NCBI GenBank assembly: GCA_014904985.1
Contig: MU128943.1
Location: forward strand, 292,826-304,439
From: Hydnum rufescens UP504
Lineage: Eukaryota > Basidiomycota > Agaricomycetes > Cantharellales > Hydnaceae
Direction: 5' to 3'
DNA: 11,614 nucleotides
The position numbers and the translations under genes were made by a program. The notes below the pieces were generated by a model. That model made no database searches. It saw only the letters and a program-made list of their open reading frames with translations, and had not been told where the DNA came from. Positions 7,384 through 11,614 of the stretch are shown here, one piece after another; the first letter of the stretch is position 1; each line of letters opens with the position of its first letter.

Positions 7384-7489
7384 CTTCTCACTGCACCCCA
7401 GTATCGCTGGGGTGTGGTGTCCTGTTCACGTCATCTTCAGTTCTGCTCTTCATGTCGTTCAGTTGTGCAGGTCACAAAACTGGCAACAG

Positions 7490-8065
7490 TTCATAATGGT
7501 GACAATAGGGTCATCATCACCGTTCGAGGCGGTGTGGAAGATAAAAATATCCAGTATCAGAAAATGCGAATATCCATTGATCCCAGCCATTGGAATGATC
7601 ATGTGACCTATTACGAAATCAATTACAGCTACGCACAGAAATCGAATTCGTTCTATAACTCCGTCAGTTTTGATCGGAGAAGTATGCCCATATAACTCTC
7701 GGAAAGCCACAATTCATACCTTTCGAATGGTACCAAACACAAGTCGAACGGACCAGAAATGCACTCTCCAGACCAATATTACTGTCAAAATCTGGGATTT
7801 TCAGTAAAAAACAAATTTCTCCGTCAGTTCGCATCCAATCCTCTCGGAACAACCGCGCCTGGAAAGATATAAAAAATCCGCATCCAACAGTACTGAGAAC
7901 GCGAAGAACAGATCAAAACTGAACTCTACAGAACAATATTACTATCAGAATCAACACCCATCAGTAAAAAACGAATTTCTCTGTCAGTTTACACCGGATC
8001 TGCTCAGAACCACCGCTCCCAGAAAGCTGTTAAAAATACGCATCGAATGATACCAAGAAAGTCTA
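7490..8065 (-). repeat. Tandem repeat with exact 160-bp period
   Basis: CCGTCAGTT occurs at 7661 and 7821, and CTGTCAGTT at 7981, exactly 160 bp apart. TCAGTAAAAAAC at 7801 recurs at 7961. A more decayed copy at about 7520-7560 keeps the same register (GGCGGTGTGGAAGATAAAAA against CCGCGCCTGGAAAGATATAAA 320 bp later). That gives three clear copies and one weak one. The open frames across it are short and not shared between copies. The orientation is set by homology to 740-1145, which reads the other way. Confidence 0.7.
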
Positions 8066-8279
8066 CTACGGATGGAAACTGTTGTTTCTGCATCAAATCC
8101 CATCCCATGCACTTGTCCCCATTATCAACCAGCAACAAAAACATCTTAACCACTGGACTACAAACAAATTAATCTCTAAGAACTCGGAAATATCCTTTGA
8201 TTTCATCTCCCATTGCCACAAATAACTTCTAGAACCTCACAGATAAGAAAGATAACACTCCCTTGACTACCCTTTTGTT
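8066..8279. other. Interval without a supported gene
   Basis: No gene, strong repeat or hairpin is seen. Sequence such as AGATAACACTCCCTTG at its end begins the repeats of the promoter-like region that follows (AAAGATAACACC recurs at 8320-8331). Confidence 0.35.
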
Positions 8280-8550
8280 TTGTTTATGAATGACTCACCC
8301 TCCTTACAACCACTTTATGAAAGATAACACCTTCTTAGCAACCCTTTTGTTCTGTTCATGAATGACTCACCTATCTTGCAACCACTTTATGAATGACTCA
8401 CCTATCATGCAACCACTTTATGAATGACTCACCCTCCTTGACAACCCTATTGTTCTCACATATGACTCACCTAGGAGTGAGTCATATTCTTTAAACACAG
8501 CCACCTTCAGAAAGGTATAAAAGCTGGTAGATTTTCCTGTATCCCCCCAT
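8280..8550 (+). promoter_or_regulatory. Promoter-like region: bZIP-type sites plus TATA box
   Basis: Six copies of TGACTCA/TGAGTCA occur at 8291, 8363, 8394, 8425, 8463 and 8478. Those at 8363, 8394 and 8425 sit in a 31-bp direct repeat. The last two form an exact palindrome, TATGACTCAC (8461-8470) with GTGAGTCATA (8477-8486). TATAAAA follows at 8516-8522 and a pyrimidine-rich CATCTTCTCACTACT at about 8551. TGASTCA is the known site for AP-1/Gcn4-class bZIP activators, in fungi often tied to amino-acid starvation. The region may be the promoter of a transcript entering array P2, or the U3 part of an LTR element; LTR ends were not identified. Confidence 0.55.
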
Positions 8551-8745
8551 CATCTTCTCACTACTGGAATATACTACTGTCTACAAATCTGCTTGCATCT
8601 TAAGAGAGTACTGATCTAAAGCCATCTGGAGCTAAGTCATATACAAGGTTGTTAAGACTAAGTCACTGGAAGCCCTCTACGTGAAATACTGAGCCAAGGA
8701 TAGTTGCAGGACCTAAGGTTAGAGTTGCTGGACATCCAAGGAAAG

Positions 8746-8820
8746 GTGAGTAAAAACAAAGTTAAGTCAGAAGAAGAAAGAAACACATTGACATACTAAA
8801 TCAAGCTTAAACTAGTCTAG
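8746..8820 (+). other. Predicted ordinary short intron after the TATA promoter
   Basis: Donor GTGAGTA, branch TACTAAA (8794-8800), acceptor AGTCTAG ending at 8820 (75 nt). It has no hairpin, unlike the array introns, and so shows what a normal intron of this genome may look like. It lies about 225 nt downstream of the TATA box on the same strand, consistent with a spliced leader of a transcript starting near 8550. Confidence 0.5.
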
Positions 8821-9270
8821 AGTCCTCTTTAGAATCCGCATTTTGACCAGGAGGACACAAATAGGTACCACAAATAGCAGTAAACAGTTCAATACAACAC
8901 GTATAAGCCTTTCACAAGCATCCCACGATATATCATTGACTATAGCTAGTCCATACCACAATCTTATCCTCCACTGAATACCATACCTAACTTGTTAGAG
9001 AGTGATCAACCATCAGAGCGAACCAGCCCATTGAATAAAAACAGAAATACAGTCTCCCATCTACACACTGGCTGAACCAGAGTTTGATTTGACAGTCATC
9101 GGAGCTCCCAATCCTTCTTCTATACCGCATGGGCAGCTCTGTCTCCTCGGAGGTGGTGTTATGGACAGCATTGAGTATGTCCCAACTCAACACTGGCAAT
9201 CTCTCTACTTTTTTCTCACATCTATTGCCCATCTGTCTCCTTATTATTCATCCATATCCTGCTTGCCATG
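8821..9270. other. Interval between leader intron and array P2
   Basis: No gene is supported. The sequence CAACCATCAGAGC at about 9007-9019 resembles part of a retroelement primer-binding site, but no flanking LTR end was confirmed. The last 40 bases (TTATTATTCATCCATATCC) resemble the sequence before leader box C. In P2 models this interval would be exon sequence. Confidence 0.35.
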
Positions 9271-9316
9271 CCAGCACTTGGGCGCCTTTTGAATTCCAGC
9301 AATTGCCGGCGTTGAG
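9271..9316 (+). promoter_or_regulatory. Leader box copy D (start of array P2)
   Basis: CCAGCACTTGGGCGCC, then GAATTCCAGCAATTGCCGGC and GTTGAGTT. It differs from 280-331 at only a few positions although the two lie 9 kb apart, so it is better conserved than the sequence around it. The first P2 exon hairpin starts 60 nt downstream. Confidence 0.55.
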
Positions 9317-9412
9317 TTGTGCTCTCCCTTGACCGCATACACAGAGGCAACCGCCTAGAAAGGCAGACACCAACAACCACACACCCGCCTCTGCACGTTG
9401 TGTGGTCAAAAG

Positions 9413-9524
9413 GTGAGTTTTTATTTTTATGCTAGTAGATACAATGGTGCAAAAAGAGCAGCGAAAGCTGCTCTTTTTGCACAGGTTTTAAATTTTTTAC
9501 TAACACTTTTATTTACTATTCTAG
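9413..9524 (+). other. Predicted spliceosomal intron P2-1
   Basis: Donor GTGAGTT, branch TACTAAC (9498-9504), acceptor ATTCTAG (112 nt). Perfect 16-bp stem GTGCAAAAAGAGCAGC (9447-9462) with 9467-9482; the loop is GAAA, a GNRA-type tetraloop. Exon hairpin ACCACACA (9376-9383) with TGTGTGGT (9399-9406) ends 6 nt before the donor. Confidence 0.7.
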
Positions 9525-9701
9525 GTCAAGCTGTTCCACCCATGAACGACACCCCGCACACGACCATGTGAATGGAAACACGTGAATGAGCGAATGAGCA
9601 AGCGAATGAATGAACAACGACAATGCCCACAGGAAGCCACGACAAAGAGCAGGAAAACAGAGAGCCACACACCCGCTGAGGCGGGTGTGTGGCCATATAA
9701 G

Positions 9702-9799
9702 GTATATATTGTTTTTACTGGTTTCAGACATGCAAAAAGAGCAGCAGCCGCTGCTCTTTTTGCATGACCTTTGATTTCAACTAACATATACTATTCTAG
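9702..9799 (+). other. Predicted spliceosomal intron P2-2
   Basis: The donor GTATATA is weaker than in most units. Branch AACTAAC (9779-9785), acceptor ATTCTAG (98 nt). Stem CATGCAAAAAGAGCAGC (9729-9745) with its exact complement (9750-9766), 17 bp. Exon hairpin GCCACACACCCGC (9664-9676) with GCGGGTGTGTGGC (9681-9693) ends 8 nt before the donor. Confidence 0.7.
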
Positions 9800-9989
9800 G
9801 TCAACATATCCCACCCCAATGCGCGAAGTCACGCAGCCACAAGCCCAACCTGCGGGCCCGCCAAGACCCCATGAAACGCCGCACCCCATTATGCATGAAC
9901 ATGCCAACAAACGAAGGACAACACACGCCCGAAGCCACAGGAAATGAGGGAGCCACACACCCGCTGCGGCGGGTGTGTGGCCACATAAA

Positions 9990-10085
9990 GTATGTATTTT
10001 TTTAATAGCTACAAACGTGCAAAAAGAGCAGCAGTTGCTGCTCTTTTTGCGCAAGTTTTTTAAACTAACTTATCTTGTATTCTAG
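9990..10085 (+). other. Predicted spliceosomal intron P2-3
   Basis: Donor GTATGTA, branch AACTAAC (10063-10069), acceptor ATTCTAG (96 nt). Stem 10017-10032 with 10037-10052, one G-U type pair, loop AGTT. Exon hairpin 9952-9964 with 9969-9981 ends 8 nt before the donor. Confidence 0.7.
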
Positions 10086-10277
10086 GCCAAGATGCCCCAC
10101 CCCAACGCGCGAAGTCACACAGCCACAAGCCCAACCTGTGGGCCCGCCAAGACCCCACGAAACGCCGCACCCCATTACGCACAAACGCGCCAATGAACAA
10201 AGGACAATGCATGCCCGAAGCCACAGGGGAAATGAGGGAGCCACACACCCGCTGCGGCGGGTGTGTGGCCACATAAA

Positions 10278-10373
10278 GTATGTATTTCTTCCATAGGTAC
10301 AAACGCACAAAAAGAGCAGCAGTCGCTGCTCTTTTTGCGCGAGTTTTCTAAACTAACTTATCTTTTATTTTAG
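10278..10373 (+). other. Predicted spliceosomal intron P2-4
   Basis: Donor GTATGTA, branch AACTAAC (10351-10357), acceptor ATTTTAG (96 nt). Stem CAAAAAGAGCAGC (10308-10320) with GCTGCTCTTTTTG (10325-10337). Exon hairpin 10240-10252 with 10257-10269 ends 8 nt before the donor. Confidence 0.7.
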
Positions 10374-10546
10374 GCCAAGACGCCCCACCCCAATGCGCAA
10401 ACCACGCAACCGCGAGCCCAAACCCTGCGTATGAACACATACCGCAATGAGAATGAAAATGGGCGAAGGACTGAGGACACACACACAAAGCCGCAGAGGA
10501 AATAAAGAGCCACACACCTGCTACTGCGGGTGTGGTAATCTTTAAA

Positions 10547-10659
10547 GTAAGTATATATTTACATGTCTGACTGTGCAAAAGGAGCAGCATAGGCTGCTCC
10601 TTTTGCATTGGCTTTCTTTTCTTTTTATTTTTACTAAGATAGTACTTTATTTAATGTAG
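10547..10659 (+). other. Predicted spliceosomal intron P2-5
   Basis: Donor GTAAGTA, branch TACTAAG (10632-10638), acceptor AATGTAG (113 nt). Perfect 15-bp stem TGCAAAAGGAGCAGC (10574-10588) with GCTGCTCCTTTTGCA (10593-10607). An A-T pair of its neighbours is G-C here. Exon hairpin CCACACACCTGC (10510-10521) with GCGGGTGTGG (10526-10535) ends 11 nt before the donor. Confidence 0.65.
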
Positions 10660-10945
10660 GTGCCCACTACCCGCGCCATCCCCAAAACATGTGACTCCGA
10701 ATGAAGCAAACCATGACCCCAAATGAAGCAACCCGCGACCCCGAAGCTGAAGCACCTGCAAACCCGAACTGAAGGCAAGCCCGACCCGAACGAAAGCAAC
10801 GCGCGCAACTCCCCACGAACGAAGCAACCCGCCAACCCTTGAACGACAGAACCCACAACCCGAACAAGCAACCGCAACCCGTTAGAACCGAACAACCTGC
10901 AAGAACAGGGTGTGTGGCCCCAGATGAGAATGTGCAGGTAAAACG
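10660..10945 (+). repeat. Terminal P2 exon with degenerate short repeats
   Basis: After the last acceptor the sequence is built from loose repeats of GAAGCAACCCGC- and ACCCCGAA-like words (about 10686-10905), strongly A/C-rich and T-poor. It ends in a half hairpin motif GGGTGTGTGG (10909-10918) and a possible donor GTAAAA at 10938 with no intron hairpin behind it. It looks like the degenerate 3' end of array P2. Confidence 0.5.
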
Positions 10946-11138
10946 ATTAGTGTGGCCAGCCAGTTGGGGTGTGGCTCCTGCTGGGTGCAACCCCCCCCCC
11001 CCTTTGTGGGGGATGCGGGGTAAATTAATGTATATAATACATTAATAATTGATTGATCGAGGAATAAAGCATACCGGGCATTACTAAGTAATAGCAGTAA
11101 GATTTAATTGTGGAGCTGCAGATAAGCCCTATGCCCAT
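10946..11138. other. Interval without a supported gene
   Basis: It holds a run of ten to eleven C at about 10990-11001 and A/T-rich sequence with TATATAATACATTAATAATTG at 11030-11050. No gene, hairpin intron or leader box is seen. Confidence 0.35.
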
Positions 11139-11327
11139 TTGACCATTTTTTTTTGGGGCATTCGCCGGGTTTGCCGGGATCCTACCCTGTATACCCCAGC
11201 CAAATATGAGTTTGATTATCAAAATGCCTTTTATGGCAGACTTAGATTTGACCTAGGTCACCGCCCCTTTGACATCAATTATTTTGATATCACAAGGTAT
11301 TTATGCGCTCTTGAGGCTCTTTGATGT
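11139..11327 (+). other. Possible short coding fragment, unrecognised
   Basis: One plus frame to the TGA at 11325-11327 reads about 60 residues. The part DPTLYTPAKYEFDYQN and GRLRFDLGHRPFDINYFD has a protein-like composition rich in aromatic and acidic residues. There is no good start: the preceding codons are a T-tract. It could be the last exon or relic of a gene, or chance. I recognise no domain. Confidence 0.25.
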
Positions 11328-11614
11328 TGATGATGATGCATTTGAGAATACCTTAATTAAGGCCCCTCTTAAGTGGCTGACTTTTCTTTTTTTTGAGGTG
11401 ATCAAATTATTAATGTGGTAGTTTTTTTTTTTGTTTTTTTTATTCTTCTCTCTCCTCTTGAATGTATGTTGTTCCCAGTTTTGAGTCTTTAGTGACGCAG
11501 TTGTGTCTGCGTGGATACTGATAACTTGTTTTATTCTCCAATATTCTTTTATTCTCCCTTTTACTTCATCATGTCTGTTTTTTATTTTATCTACTCTTTT
11601 ACCCCCACCACCCC
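11328..11614. other. T-rich terminal interval
   Basis: Low-complexity T/C-rich sequence with T runs at 11385-11395 and 11421-11440, and a 12-bp perfect palindrome CCTTAATTAAGG (11351-11362). No gene is supported. It could be a 3' flank or the start of another gene's promoter on the plus strand. Confidence 0.35.

Larger units (their letters stand above)
6890..7420 (-). repeat. Array M2: minus-strand array with a different intron stem
   Basis: Two units read on the minus strand with donors at 7383 and 7102 (281 bp apart). The layout equals that of the other arrays: exon hairpin CACCACACCCCAGC type, 5-10 nt gap, donor, intron with stem, TACTAA branch, ATAG acceptor. The intron stem is GGGGGCCAGC-type instead of GAGCAGC-type, and the exon bodies differ too. 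Each exon body also carries its own inverted repeat: CAATGACAGCGA (6934-6945) with TCGCTGTCATTG (6957-6968), and ACAGCGAC (7218-7225) with GTCGCTGT (7241-7248). On the minus strand the 160-bp repeats (7490-8065) lie upstream. Confidence 0.65.
9370..10660 (+). repeat. Array P2: plus-strand exon-intron hairpin array
   Basis: Five intron units have donors at 9413, 9702, 9990, 10278 and 10547 (spacing 289, 288, 288 and 269 bp). The exons at 9800-9989 and 10086-10277 are nearly identical and 10374-10546 is a diverged relative, so the array grew recently by unit duplication. Intron stems are the GCAAAAAGAGCAGC type, and exon hairpins read GCCACACACCCGC with GCGGGTGTGTGGC. Exon bodies are A/C-rich and T-poor. 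That explains the long open frames on the opposite strand, which I do not regard as genes. Confidence 0.75.

Noticed and set aside
8066..9030. Complete LTR of a Ty3/gypsy-type retrotransposon
   Set aside because: The TATA box, internal repeats and a CATCAGAGC motif are suggestive, but I could not find TG..CA ends, a target duplication, a second LTR or gag/pol sequence in the window.
3244..10607. Rho-independent terminators (stem followed by T run, as in 4032-4085)
   Set aside because: The T runs are the polypyrimidine part before the branch point and acceptor of eukaryotic introns. The context is not bacterial.
9516..10608. Several 80-88-codon minus-strand frames with repeated HTRRSGCVA or TPAAAGVW words
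   Set aside because: These words are translations of the exon hairpin, and the frames are copied from unit to unit. They are not separate genes.
3165..10660. CRISPR array
   Set aside because: Unit spacing is 247-289 bp, the repeated parts are palindromic hairpins within imperfect units, splice sites are present, and there is no cas-like gene. The layout does not fit repeat-spacer structure.

Overview
The window looks like repeat-rich nuclear DNA of a eukaryote, most likely a fungus and perhaps an agaricomycete. The reason is a set of about nineteen short spliceosomal introns (75 to 113 nt). They have fungal-type donors (GTAAGT, GTATGT, GTGAGT), CTAAC/TACTAAT-type branch points roughly 20 to 25 nt before the acceptor, and TAG acceptors. 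I see no bacterial gene, rRNA, tRNA or CRISPR, and no intact protein gene I can name. The taxon is an inference.

The dominant content is four tandem arrays of one architecture. Each unit is an exon body, then an exon hairpin of the type CCACACACC..GGTGTGTGG, then 4-11 nt, then a 5' splice site. An intron follows with a central hairpin (AAAAGAGCAGC..GCTGCTCTTTT in most), then branch point and TAG acceptor. Array M1 (about 1205-2415) reads on the minus strand, P1 (about 3165-5150) on plus, M2 (about 6890-7420) on minus, and P2 (about 9370-10660) on plus. I place 18 introns in them. Seventeen have the exon hairpin just upstream of the donor, and seventeen have a clear intron stem. Paired changes inside both stems keep them base-paired between units. 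M2 keeps the same layout with a different intron stem (GGGGGCCAGC).

M1 and P1 diverge from a palindrome of about 630 bp (2491-3122). The first 331 bases of the window are a diverged copy of its right half. A box of about 45 nt that ends the palindrome arms recurs at 281-331 and 9271-9316, always ahead of an array or array remnant, and looks like a shared first-exon leader. Ahead of P2 there is also a promoter-like region (8280-8550) with six TGACTCA/TGAGTCA sites and a TATA box, followed by an ordinary small intron (8746-8820).

Between the arrays lie a broken, unrecognised protein-coding relic (5420-6302), a tandem repeat with an exact 160-bp period (7490-8065) with related pieces in opposite orientation at 740-1145, and several perfect palindromes. 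Conserved protein coding across array exons is not evident. The arrays are better explained as spliced, structured non-coding RNA loci or as an introner-like/satellite element that spreads or expands with its splice sites. No gene in the window can be given a firm biochemical role.
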